Below, piece by piece: positions 27,952 through 36,311 of a DNA stretch of 64,000 bases. The position numbers and the translations under genes are program-made. How positions within the stretch are numbered: the stretch's first letter is position 1; the number at the start of each line of letters is the position of its first letter. The notes under the pieces are model-generated. The model saw nothing but the letters and a program-made list of their open reading frames with translations. It had not been told where the DNA came from and ran no database searches. The stretch spans positions 868,001 to 932,000 of the forward strand of contig NZ_JROG01000004.1 in assembly GCF_000786215.1 (NCBI RefSeq). Direction: 5' to 3'. The DNA is from Sphingomonas sp. 35-24ZXX (GTDB lineage: Bacteria; Pseudomonadota; Alphaproteobacteria; Sphingomonadales; Sphingomonadaceae).

Positions 27952-28734
27952 TCAGACGTGCCGTTCGACCTCCATCTTCTTGATCTCGGCAATCGCGCGC
28001 GCCGGGTTCAGCCCCTTGGGGCAGACATTGGCGCAGTTCATGATGGTGTGGCAGCGATAGAGACGGAACGGATCTTCCAGCTCGTCGAGCCGCTCGCCGG
28101 TCAGCTCGTCGCGGCTGTCTGCCAGCCAGCGATAGGCCTGCAGCAGGATGGCGGGGCCCAGGAACTTGTCCGAGTTCCACCAGTAGCTGGGGCAGCTGGT
28201 CGAGCAGCACGCGCACAGGATGCACTCGTACAGGCCGTCCAGCTTGGCGCGATCGGCGGGCGACTGCAGGCGCTCCTTGCCCGAAGGCACGGGGGTCACA
28301 GTCTGCAGCCACGGGCGGATCGAAGCATATTGCGCGTAGAAATGGCTGAAATCGGGGACCAGGTCCTTGATCACGTCCATGTGCGGCAGCGGAGTGATGC
28401 GCACCTCGCCCTTGCAATCCTCGATCGCGGTGGTGCAGGCAAGGCCGTTGCGGCCATTGATGTTCATCGAGCACGATCCGCAGATGCCTTCGCGGCACGA
28501 CCGGCGGAAGGTCAGCGTCGAATCCTGCTCCGACTTCATCTTGATCAGCGCGTCGAGCACCATCGGGCCGCAATCGTCCAGATCGATGTCGAACGTGTCG
28601 TAGCGCGGGTTTTCGCCGCTGTCGGGATCATAGCGGTACACCTTGAACCGTTTGGTCCGGCCGCCGGTCATCGCTTGAAACGCCTGGCCCCTGCCAGTGA
28701 TCTTGCTGTTTGCCGGAAGCGTAAAGGTAGCCAT
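27952..28734 (-). CDS. sdhB: Succinate dehydrogenase iron-sulfur subunit
   Basis: SdhB is the electron-transfer subunit of complex II. All three cluster sites are visible in this 260-residue protein. The [2Fe-2S] site is [20 protein letters not shown] with a later Cys, the second is [17 protein letters not shown], and the third is [15 protein letters not shown]. The N-terminus carries [20 protein letters not shown]. Unusually, no sdhA precedes it: the upstream neighbour is an ATP-grasp gene, so sdhB leads its own unit with the thioesterase and zapE. sdhCDA must be elsewhere in the genome. Confidence 0.96.
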   Translation of the reverse strand: MATFTLPANSKITGRGQAFQAMTGGRTKRFKVYRYDPDSGENPRYDTFDIDLDDCGPMVLDALIKMKSEQDSTLTFRRSCREGICGSCSMNINGRNGLACTTAIEDCKGEVRITPLPHMDVIKDLVPDFSHFYAQYASIRPWLQTVTPVPSGKERLQSPADRAKLDGLYECILCACCSTSCPSYWWNSDKFLGPAILLQAYRWLADSRDELTGERLDELEDPFRLYRCHTIMNCANVCPKGLNPARAIAEIKKMEVERHV

Positions 28735-28837
28735 GGAAATCCCTCGTCATTCTGTGCGTCCGGTGCCTAGATAGACACTTTGGTGCGCAGGCTCAATTGC
28801 ATAAGATGATGGGGGTTAAAAAGCTGGTGCAACTGCG

Positions 28838-28862
28838 GCCCGCCGCTGCGGGCGGGCCGAGC
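28838..28862 (-). terminator. Hairpin after the ATP-grasp gene
   Basis: CGGCCCGCC and GGCGGGCCG form a stem of at least 9 bp directly after the ATP-grasp stop codon. On the minus strand a T-run (CTTTTTAACC) appears only about 14 bases later, so this is a weaker terminator than others in the window. Confidence 0.45.
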
Positions 28863-28866
28863 AGCT

Positions 28867-29874
28867 TCAGCCCATCAGCCCGTGGCTGCGCAGGCTCTCT
28901 GCGACGATCGTCTCGATCAGCTGTTCCTGCGTCCATCCGGCGCGCACGGCCGAGCGGCCAAAGACCTTCTGCGACCACAGGTTGCAGTTGAGGTTGACCT
29001 CGAGGAAGTTGAGCTCGCCCTTGTCGGCATCGAGCCGGAACTCGTAGCGGCCATAATCGAACGGCACGAATTCCTGGGCCAGATTGGCGGTGTGCTCGGC
29101 AATCACCGACTCGAAGGGTGATCCTTCGAAATCGACGAGCTCGTACTTGCTGGCACGCTCGACCAGATCGCGCTTTTCCCAATAGGTGCGCAGGTGCGTC
29201 GGGTCGGCCTGTTCGAACAGCATCATCGGCAGGATCACCGGGCGACCATGGATCGTGACCACGGGCACTTCGACATCGCTGCCGGTGAGGAAGGGCTCGA
29301 CAATCGCGTCATGGCCTTCTTCATGGATCGCGGCGACCGCGTCCTTGACGCCCGCCCAGTCGCCCGCATCGCGCACACCCCAGCTGGCCGACGAGGCATT
29401 GGGCTTGATCACCATACGCTCGGCCATCGGGCAGAGCGTCTCATCGACCGGGCCACCCTTGCGATAGATCGCCCAATCGGCGGTGGGGATACCGCGCGCA
29501 CGCGCCACCAGCTTGGACAGGTGCTTGTCGTCCGACAGGCCGCGCAGGATCGGGCTGCCGCCGAGATAGGGCAGGCCCTTGCGGTTGCACAGCAACGGCA
29601 CCAGCATTTCGGAATTCACGAAGCCGCCGCGGTTGAGCAGCGAGAACACGAAATCGACCTCCGGCGGATCGAACAGCATCGCATACTGGTTGCCGACCAG
29701 CAGATTGTCGAACAGCCCTTCCAGGATGGTGCGCACCTCGTTGTGATAGACCGCATGGTTGCCGTCTTCGGGATGAAGCGATCCGTCGCCCAGCGCATGC
29801 TTGGCAAGGAAAAGCACCTTCAGCGTCTCGCGCGTTTTGGTGTCGATGGTCAGCGGGGCAGGGTATGAGGTCAC
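28867..29874 (-). CDS. ATP-grasp ligase, D-Ala-D-Ala-ligase-like
   Basis: This 335-residue protein has the three-part ATP-grasp layout. The N-terminal domain contains NLLVGNQYAMLFDPPEVDFV and GLPYLGGSPILRGLSDDKHL. The nucleotide-binding part has MVIKPNASSASWGV and DAIVEPFLTGSDVEVPVVTI, and the metal-binding end reads YEFRLDADKGELNFLEVNLN. These are ATP-grasp features related to D-alanine-D-alanine ligase, so the reaction should be ATP-dependent carboxylate-amine ligation via an acylphosphate. It is not the housekeeping Ddl by context. It is divergent from a PLP enzyme with about 155 bp between the starts, so the two may form one pathway. Confidence 0.8.
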   Translation of the reverse strand: MTSYPAPLTIDTKTRETLKVLFLAKHALGDGSLHPEDGNHAVYHNEVRTILEGLFDNLLVGNQYAMLFDPPEVDFVFSLLNRGGFVNSEMLVPLLCNRKGLPYLGGSPILRGLSDDKHLSKLVARARGIPTADWAIYRKGGPVDETLCPMAERMVIKPNASSASWGVRDAGDWAGVKDAVAAIHEEGHDAIVEPFLTGSDVEVPVVTIHGRPVILPMMLFEQADPTHLRTYWEKRDLVERASKYELVDFEGSPFESVIAEHTANLAQEFVPFDYGRYEFRLDADKGELNFLEVNLNCNLWSQKVFGRSAVRAGWTQEQLIETIVAESLRSHGLMG

Positions 29875-30030
29875 TGGAAAGGCACACTTTCGTTGTTCGT
29901 ACCGAGGCTTTCAGCCGGGGCCGGGGTTCGTTCGGACGAGGCGAATGGCCCAAGACAACTTGCCATACTGGCCAACACCCCTATACGCGCGCCCATATCC
30001 GCTTCGGGGGCGCAGCGAAAGTACCGTTTG

Positions 30031-31503
30031 ATGCAACACGATATCGGCAAGGCCGTCAGCCATCTTCTCACCATCGGCGGAGACGAGCGTATCGTCCCCG
30101 CGCACGCGGTGGGCACCAACAAATATTTCAGTTCGCCTTTTCCCCGGCAGACGGTGACCTATGCGTCATCGACCGCGAACGACATCTCGCAGCCGGCCTT
30201 CGATCACCTCTGCGAGTTCGTGGCCTGCCATGGCATCACCGAGGATATGGCAGGTACCGACTATGCCGGGCAGCTCAGTGCGATGCGCGCCCGGATCAGC
30301 GCCGCCTATGGCCTGCCGCAGGGAACCGATATCGCGTTTTCGGCATCGGGCACGGACCTTGAGTATATCGCGCTGCAGGCCTTTGCGGGGCGCGCGCCGA
30401 AAGGCATTCACAATGTGCTGCTGGGCGCGGACGAGGTCGGCAGCGGCTGCATCCTGAGCGCGCACGGCCAGTATTTCGCCGCGCAGACGGCGCTGGGAAT
30501 CCCCACCGCCAAGGGCACGCCGGTACCCGCGCTCGAGCCGGTGTCGCTCAGCGAGATTTCGGTGCGCAATGGCTTTGGCGATGCGTTCGACAGCGCGGTG
30601 ATCGTCGCCGGCATGCACAGCGAGATCGAACGGGCGCTCAAGGCGGGCAAGTTCCCGCTGCTGCATGTGGTGCACGGCTCCAAGACCGGGCTGATCCTGC
30701 CGCATCTCGACGACATCGACGCGCTGATCACGCGCTATGGCGATTCCATCGGATTTGTCGTCGACGCCTGCCAGGCACGGATCACCAGTCCGGCGGTCAG
30801 CGCCTATCTGATCCGCGGCGCGGTGGTGCTGCTGACCGGATCGAAGTTCATGGGAGGGCCGCCGTTTTCGGGCTTCGCGCTCGTGCCGCGCCAGATCGCA
30901 GCGCGGGTGGCACCGCTGGGCGAAGGGATGGCAACGATCTTCCGCCGCGCCGAGATGCCTGCAGGCTGGGCGGGTGTCGAAGCGCTGCCCGATGGCGGCA
31001 ATGCCGGGCTGAGCGTCAGGCTGGAAGCGGCGCTGTTCGAACTCGAGCGGTTCCAGGCGCTCGACTTCCATGACATTGCGCGTGTCGTAGAGCTGTTCCG
31101 CAGCGCTTCGCTGGCGCTGGTCGATCGCATCGGCGGACTGCGCGTGGTGCCCTATCCCTTTTCCGACCGCGAACAGGCGGGCTCGCACCCGATCGAGATG
31201 CGCACGCTGACCACGGTGGATCTGAGCGGCGAGGGGCGGCAGATCGATTTCGACGGCGCGACCGCCATCCAGCTGGCGATGATGCAATCGGGTGTGCGGC
31301 TGGGCCAGCCGGTCAAGTGCGCGCGCTTCCAGGGCCCCGACATGGCGGGCAAGGTGCGCGGGACATTGCGCATCGGTGTTTCGATGCCGCAGCTCGTCGA
31401 TCTGGCGCAGAAGAGCCCGGCCGATGCCGAAGCCAGCCTGGCGGGCGACATGGCGGCGATCGGCGATGCCTTCGAAGCCGCACTGCCGCCCGCCGCGATC
31501 TAA
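30031..31503 (+). CDS. PLP-dependent enzyme, class V aminotransferase-like
   Basis: This 490-residue protein has a fold-type I PLP signature of the class V type. FSASGTDLEYIALQAFAG (about 103-120) resembles the phosphate-binding region, VVDACQAR places Asp245 and Gln248 near the pyridine ring, and LLTGSKFMGGPPFSG places the Schiff-base Lys272. The C-terminal domain contains GVRLGQPVKCARFQG. It could be a desulfurase, lyase or aminotransferase; the exact reaction cannot be assigned. The ATG at 30031 is favoured; the frame extends upstream into the intergenic region. It is divergent from the ATP-grasp ligase and followed by a strong terminator. Confidence 0.75.
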   Translation: MQHDIGKAVSHLLTIGGDERIVPAHAVGTNKYFSSPFPRQTVTYASSTANDISQPAFDHLCEFVACHGITEDMAGTDYAGQLSAMRARISAAYGLPQGTDIAFSASGTDLEYIALQAFAGRAPKGIHNVLLGADEVGSGCILSAHGQYFAAQTALGIPTAKGTPVPALEPVSLSEISVRNGFGDAFDSAVIVAGMHSEIERALKAGKFPLLHVVHGSKTGLILPHLDDIDALITRYGDSIGFVVDACQARITSPAVSAYLIRGAVVLLTGSKFMGGPPFSGFALVPRQIAARVAPLGEGMATIFRRAEMPAGWAGVEALPDGGNAGLSVRLEAALFELERFQALDFHDIARVVELFRSASLALVDRIGGLRVVPYPFSDREQAGSHPIEMRTLTTVDLSGEGRQIDFDGATAIQLAMMQSGVRLGQPVKCARFQGPDMAGKVRGTLRIGVSMPQLVDLAQKSPADAEASLAGDMAAIGDAFEAALPPAAI

Positions 31504-31556
31504 TCCCATCCTCGGCCCGCGCGTCCGCGCGGCACCGACAGCATTGAAACGTATGC

Positions 31557-31597
31557 AAAAAGGGGTGTCCTGCCGGATTGGCGGGACACCCCTTTTT
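31557..31597. terminator. Bidirectional intrinsic terminator
   Basis: AAAAAGGGGTGTCCTGCC and GGCGGGACACCCCTTTTT form a near-perfect long stem around GGATT, with an A-run on one side and a T-run on the other. It sits between the convergent PLP-enzyme gene (+) and rne (-) and should stop both transcripts. Confidence 0.92.
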
Positions 31598-31625
31598 CAT
31601 TCACATGGGCTGCGGGCCGAAGCCC

Positions 31626-34451
31626 TTAGTTGCCGAACGTGCGCTGCCACCAGCCGCGACGCGCAGGTCCCGTGTCCTGGGCTTCTGCGGCCTGATCCGG
31701 CGTCTCTGCCGCTGCGGCAGGCGCCGCTTCAGCCACCGGCGCTGCATCGGCAACCGGTGCCGGGGCAGCGGGTGCAGAGGGGGCGACGACCTCATCGGCG
31801 GCGTCGGTATCCGCCTTGGGCGCTGCCTTCTTGCGCGGTGCGCGCTTGGGCTTGGGCTTGGCGACGACGTCCGCTTCTGCGGCGGGCGCTTCTGCCGCGA
31901 CGTCAGCTTCAGCCTCAGCCGCCGGTGCTTCGGCTGCCGGTTCGGCCTCGGCCACCGGCTTCTTGGCGCGCGACTTGCGCTTCGGCTTGGGCTTTTCGGC
32001 CGCCGCTTCAGGTTCGGCATCGGCTTCGGTTGTAGCGACCGGCTCCTCGGCAACTGCCACGGGGGCGGCTGCCTCGGGTTCGGCGGTCACGCTGCTGCTG
32101 GCTGCTTCGGCATCGCTGTCGCCGGCGTCGCCGGTTGACTCGCTGGCCTCGGCATCACTGCCTTCGCCGGTCTTGCGACCACGACCGCCCCTGCGACCAC
32201 GACGCGCCCGCCGCGGTTTGGCCTCGCCGCTGTCCTCGCCCTGTGCAACCGGCTCGCCGGCTTCAGTAGCTTCGGTCGCGACGTCGGCTTCGTCGGTCGA
32301 TGCGTCGGCATCGTCCTGAGCCACCACGGTGTTGTCGAGATTGCCCTCGGCCTCGCCCTGCGGACCCTCGCCATCGCGGCGCGTACGCTTGCCACGGCGA
32401 CGACGACGACGCTTGGCACGACCGCCTTCGCCTTCCTCGCCGCTGCGCGGGGCTTCCTGACGCTCGGGACGTTCGCCACGCTCGCGGCGTTCACCGCGGT
32501 CGCCACGATTGCCGCGCTTTTCGGTGACCTCTTCCTCTTCCTCGACCTCGTCGATTTCCTCTTCGATGTCGTCATCGTCATCGTCGATGATCGGCTGGAA
32601 GGTGACGGTCTTTTCCGGACGCGGGCCGCTGGCGGTCACCTCCATCTTCGCGCCTTCATTCTCGCCATTGGGCAGAATTTCGATGCGGACGCCGAAGCGC
32701 TCTTCGATCTCGGCGATGTCGCGACGCTTGTTGTTGAGGACGTAGATCGACGCTTCCTGGCTGGTGCGCAGCGTGATGATGCTGCCATGGCCGCGCGCGG
32801 CCTCTTCTTCCAGCAGACGCAGCGCCGACAGGCCCGCTGACGATGCGGTGCGGACAAGCCCCGTTCCGTCGCAATGCGGGCAGGTGCGGGTCGATGCCTC
32901 GAGCACGCCGGTGCGCAGACGCTGGCGGCTCATTTCCATGAGGCCAAAGCCCGAGATGCGGCCCACCTGGATGCGCGCACGATCGCTCTTCAGCGCGTCG
33001 CGCATGGCCTTCTCGACCTTGCGGACGTTGTTGCCATATTCCATGTCGATAAAGTCGATGACGACGAGGCCTGCCATGTCGCGCAGGCGCAACTGGCGGG
33101 CGATTTCGCGCGCCGCTTCCAGGTTGGTGTTGAGCGCGGTCGCCTCGATGCCATGCTCCTTGGTGGAGCGGCCCGAGTTGATGTCGATCGATACCAAAGC
33201 TTCGGTCGGGTTGATGACCAGATAGCCACCCGATTTCAGCTGCACGACAGGTTCGTACATCGCCGAGAGCTGGTCCTCGGTGCCATAGCGCTGGAACAGC
33301 GGCACGGGGTCCGAATAGCTCTTCACCCGCCGAGCGTGGCTGGGCATGAGCAGCTTCATGAAGTCCTTGGCAGCGCGGTAGCCCGCTTCGCCCTCGACCA
33401 GCACTTCCTCGATATCACGGTTGTAGATATCGCGGATCGCCCGCTTGATGAGGTCGCTGTCCGAATGGATGATCTCGGGCGCGGACGCGCGCAGCGTCTT
33501 TTCGCGGATCTCGTCCCACAGTCGGGCGAGATAATCGAAATCGCGCTTGATCTCGGGCTTGGTGCGCGAAAGGCCTGCCGTCCGCACGATGCAGCCCATG
33601 GTGGCGGGCAGCTTCATTTCGGCGATGATGGTCTTCAGACGCTTGCGGTCAGACGCGTTGCTGATCTTGCGGCTGATGCCGCCGCCATGCGCGCTGTTGG
33701 GCATGAGCACGCAATAGCGGCCCGCGAGCGAGAGATAGGTGGTGAGCGCCGCACCCTTGTTGCCGCGTTCTTCCTTGACGACCTGCACCAGCATCACCTG
33801 GCGGCGCTGGATGACGTCCTGGATCTTGTAGCGGCGACGCAGCGCCATGCGGCTGGTGCGTGCTTCGTCGCTGGCCTTGGCCTTGCCGCCGCGTCCATCG
33901 CGACGCTTGCGACGGCCCGAATTGCGGCCGCCACCATTGGCATCGCCATTGGCTTCGCGCGTGTCGTCGGACTCTTCGCTCTCGGAATCGCCTTCGGATT
34001 CGCTTTCGTCGCTCGACAGCGTTTCGGCGACGATCGGCTCGTCGTCAGTTTCGATCAGGCCTTCATCGGACAGACCGTCGTCATAGCTGCCTTCTTCGCC
34101 CCCGCGGCCGGCGGCATCGTCTTCCTCTTCCTCGGCTGCCAGCGCATCGGCTTCTTCCTTGGCGTGCCGGGCCTCTTCGGCAAGCAGCGCGATCTTGTCC
34201 TCGCGCGGAATCTGGTAGTAATCGGGATGGATTTCGGAAAAGGCGAGGAAGCCGTGACGGTTGCCGCCGTAATCGACGAAAGCCGCCTGCAGCGAGGGTT
34301 CTACCCTGGTAACCTTGGCGAGATAGATGTTGCCCTTGATCTGCTTGTGTTCTGCAGATTCAAAGTCGAATTCCTCAATCCGATTTCCTTTGAGCACCGC
34401 CACCCGGGTTTCTTCCTGGTGGCGCGCATCGATCAACATGCGCGTTGTCAT
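31626..34451 (-). CDS. rne: Ribonuclease E
   Basis: RNase E initiates mRNA decay and processes stable RNAs. The 941-residue protein starts with an S1 domain (KGNIYLAKVTRVEPSLQAAF) that is split by an acidic, Ser/Gly-rich insertion at about residues 90-205. The S1 sequence resumes at RRYKIQDVIQRRQVMLVQVV. The catalytic core has SIDINSGRS and VIDFIDMEYGNNVRKVEKAM with the DNase I-like metal site, and the Zn-link CPHCDGTG. The last 400 residues are a low-complexity Arg/Glu, then Ala/Pro/Lys-rich scaffold tail ending GWWQRTFGN. The minus-strand leader is long (see 34452-34989). Confidence 0.96.
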   Translation of the reverse strand: MTTRMLIDARHQEETRVAVLKGNRIEEFDFESAEHKQIKGNIYLAKVTRVEPSLQAAFVDYGGNRHGFLAFSEIHPDYYQIPREDKIALLAEEARHAKEEADALAAEEEEDDAAGRGGEEGSYDDGLSDEGLIETDDEPIVAETLSSDESESEGDSESEESDDTREANGDANGGGRNSGRRKRRDGRGGKAKASDEARTSRMALRRRYKIQDVIQRRQVMLVQVVKEERGNKGAALTTYLSLAGRYCVLMPNSAHGGGISRKISNASDRKRLKTIIAEMKLPATMGCIVRTAGLSRTKPEIKRDFDYLARLWDEIREKTLRASAPEIIHSDSDLIKRAIRDIYNRDIEEVLVEGEAGYRAAKDFMKLLMPSHARRVKSYSDPVPLFQRYGTEDQLSAMYEPVVQLKSGGYLVINPTEALVSIDINSGRSTKEHGIEATALNTNLEAAREIARQLRLRDMAGLVVIDFIDMEYGNNVRKVEKAMRDALKSDRARIQVGRISGFGLMEMSRQRLRTGVLEASTRTCPHCDGTGLVRTASSAGLSALRLLEEEAARGHGSIITLRTSQEASIYVLNNKRRDIAEIEERFGVRIEILPNGENEGAKMEVTASGPRPEKTVTFQPIIDDDDDDIEEEIDEVEEEEEVTEKRGNRGDRGERRERGERPERQEAPRSGEEGEGGRAKRRRRRRGKRTRRDGEGPQGEAEGNLDNTVVAQDDADASTDEADVATEATEAGEPVAQGEDSGEAKPRRARRGRRGGRGRKTGEGSDAEASESTGDAGDSDAEAASSSVTAEPEAAAPVAVAEEPVATTEADAEPEAAAEKPKPKRKSRAKKPVAEAEPAAEAPAAEAEADVAAEAPAAEADVVAKPKPKRAPRKKAAPKADTDAADEVVAPSAPAAPAPVADAAPVAEAAPAAAAETPDQAAEAQDTGPARRGWWQRTFGN

Positions 34452-34989
34452 TCAATATTCTCCGTGCGCGCGCACCGGGCGGAACCGGCCGGGTCGCTGC
34501 GCTTCTGTTTGCTAAGGCGCTTGCGCTCCCGAAAGTGGGAGCGTTGCGCATACGGGTGTGTACGATAGGGATTGTGTCTGCTGCACAGGTTCGCAGGGCG
34601 TCAAGCGCACTGGCCGCGTCGCTTTTCCGCAGCCAACCGCCCGAAAGCGGGGTGGCGGAAAAGGCGGTATTCAAACCCATAAAGCGTCAACCTGGTGATA
34701 CGGCATGCGCGGCAGATAGGGCCACGATGCTGTCATTGGATGCGAGGGATGGCCGGTTAAGCCAATGGCCCGCATAGCTTTGCTAGCATCGCTTGCATCA
34801 TACAGCAACAAAAAGCTCGTTTCGTCGCAGGGGCCCGCAATGAAGATGCCTCAACCGCCATAAGACGGCACCCGTCGGCGTTCCTAAAGGCCTTCGTGGT
34901 AAAATTTCCGGTAACCAGATCGTTTCACAAGGTTTTTTCGGCTTAACCCTAATCATGCCTTTATCAAGAGAAGAGGCAGGATTCCAGGG
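34452..34989. other. Divergent regulatory region between rne and amiC
   Basis: This 538-bp gap separates divergent rne and amiC and holds no plausible gene. On the rne side there is a strong inverted repeat at 34517-34550 (GCGCTTGCGCTCCC, GAAAGT, GGGAGCGTTGCGC), which would form a hairpin in the rne leader. The part next to amiC (34880-34985) is AT-richer (AAAATTTCCGG, GGTTTTTTCGGC, CTTTATCAAG) and is the likely amiC promoter. RNase E leaders are known autoregulatory sites in other bacteria; here this is inference. Confidence 0.5.
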
Positions 34990-36252
34990 ATGACGAAATT
35001 GCACTGGACCGGGCAATCGCGCCGGAGGCATAAGGTCGACATGCTCTGGCTGTCTTCCATCTGCGCGTGCCTGGCATGCACAGCGCCCGTCCAGGCAGGC
35101 GAAGTCTCCAATGTGGAGGTGCGCGCCAACCAGATCGTGCTGCATTTCAACGATCCTATCGAAAGCGCGAGCAGCTTCGTCCTCAGCGGTCCCGATCGCA
35201 TCGCCATCGACATCAAGGGTGCGACTGCGCGCTCCAATGCCCTGAATCAGAGCGGCCTGTTCCGCACCGTGCGCATGGCGCAGTTCGATACCGAAACCGC
35301 GCGCGTCGTGCTCGATCTCGATCGTCCCGCCGTGGTGAGCGCAGGCACGTTTTCCGACGATGGCCGCAGCCTGACCCTGTCGGTGACCGAACTGGGCTCG
35401 TCGCAGTTGCAAGGCGTGCTCGCCGCGCCGCGCCAGTCGTTCGTGCCGCCCGCACAGTTCCGGGCAGAGCCGCCCAAGCGGCGCTACAGCGTGCGCATTC
35501 CGCTGCCGAAGGCCAGCAAGGGGCCGCCCCTGCCGCCGGTCGAAGGGCCGAATGACCGGTCGCGTCCGCTGGTCGTCATCGATGCCGGGCATGGCGGGCA
35601 CGATCCCGGAGCGATCAGCCCGCACGACGGTACGCATGAAAGCAAGGTGACGCTGCAGATCGCGCGCGCCATCCGCGACGAGCTGCTCAAGACCGGCCGT
35701 TTCCGGGTTGCGCTGACCCGCGATACCGACACGTTCCTGGTGCTGCAGGAGCGCTACGGGATTGCGCGCCGGCTGGGTGCAGACCTGTTCATCTCGGTCC
35801 ACGCCGATGCCGCCGCATCGCAGACCGCGCGCGGCGCGACCATCTATACGTTGTCAGAGGTCGCATCCGACCGTGAGGCGGCAAGGCTTGCGGCGCGCGA
35901 GAACAAGGCGGATATCCTCAATGGCGTGAACCTGTCCGACGCACCATCCGATGTGTCGTCGATCCTGATCGACCTCACCCAGCGCGAAACGATGAACCTG
36001 TCGGCGGATTTCGCGCGGCTGTTGCGGCGCGAGGGGGATGCGAAGATGAACTTCCGCACCGATTCCCACCGCTTTGCCTCGCTGATGGTGCTGAAGGCGC
36101 CCGATGTTCCTTCGGTCTTGCTGGAAACCGGCTATGTCAGCAATGTCGATGACGTCGCGCTGCTCAACACTGCCGCCTATCGCCGAAAGATCGCAGAATC
36201 GGTCAGCCAGGCGGTCACCGTGTTCTTTGCACGTAAACTGGCGTCGCGCTGA
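34990..36252 (+). CDS. amiC: N-acetylmuramoyl-L-alanine amidase with AMIN domain
   Basis: This periplasmic amidase cleaves septal peptidoglycan. The 420-residue precursor has an N-terminal export signal (LWLSSICACLACTAPVQA) after a basic stretch. An AMIN domain (about 36-145) includes IVLHFNDPIESASSFVLSGP. The zinc amidase_3 domain (about 195-415) contains VVIDAGHGGHDPGA, with the first Zn His and, later, the Glu in HESKVTLQIARAI. LFISVHADAA and SVLLETGYVSNVDDVALL with the catalytic Glu complete it. It is followed after about 60 bp by mrcA, a logical pairing of septal hydrolase and synthase. Confidence 0.94.
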   Translation: MTKLHWTGQSRRRHKVDMLWLSSICACLACTAPVQAGEVSNVEVRANQIVLHFNDPIESASSFVLSGPDRIAIDIKGATARSNALNQSGLFRTVRMAQFDTETARVVLDLDRPAVVSAGTFSDDGRSLTLSVTELGSSQLQGVLAAPRQSFVPPAQFRAEPPKRRYSVRIPLPKASKGPPLPPVEGPNDRSRPLVVIDAGHGGHDPGAISPHDGTHESKVTLQIARAIRDELLKTGRFRVALTRDTDTFLVLQERYGIARRLGADLFISVHADAAASQTARGATIYTLSEVASDREAARLAARENKADILNGVNLSDAPSDVSSILIDLTQRETMNLSADFARLLRREGDAKMNFRTDSHRFASLMVLKAPDVPSVLLETGYVSNVDDVALLNTAAYRRKIAESVSQAVTVFFARKLASR

Positions 36253-36311
36253 CCGCTCTGACACCAATCCGCTCTGGCAATGTTCAGGAATGATGTGCTA
36301 ACCGCCCCGGC

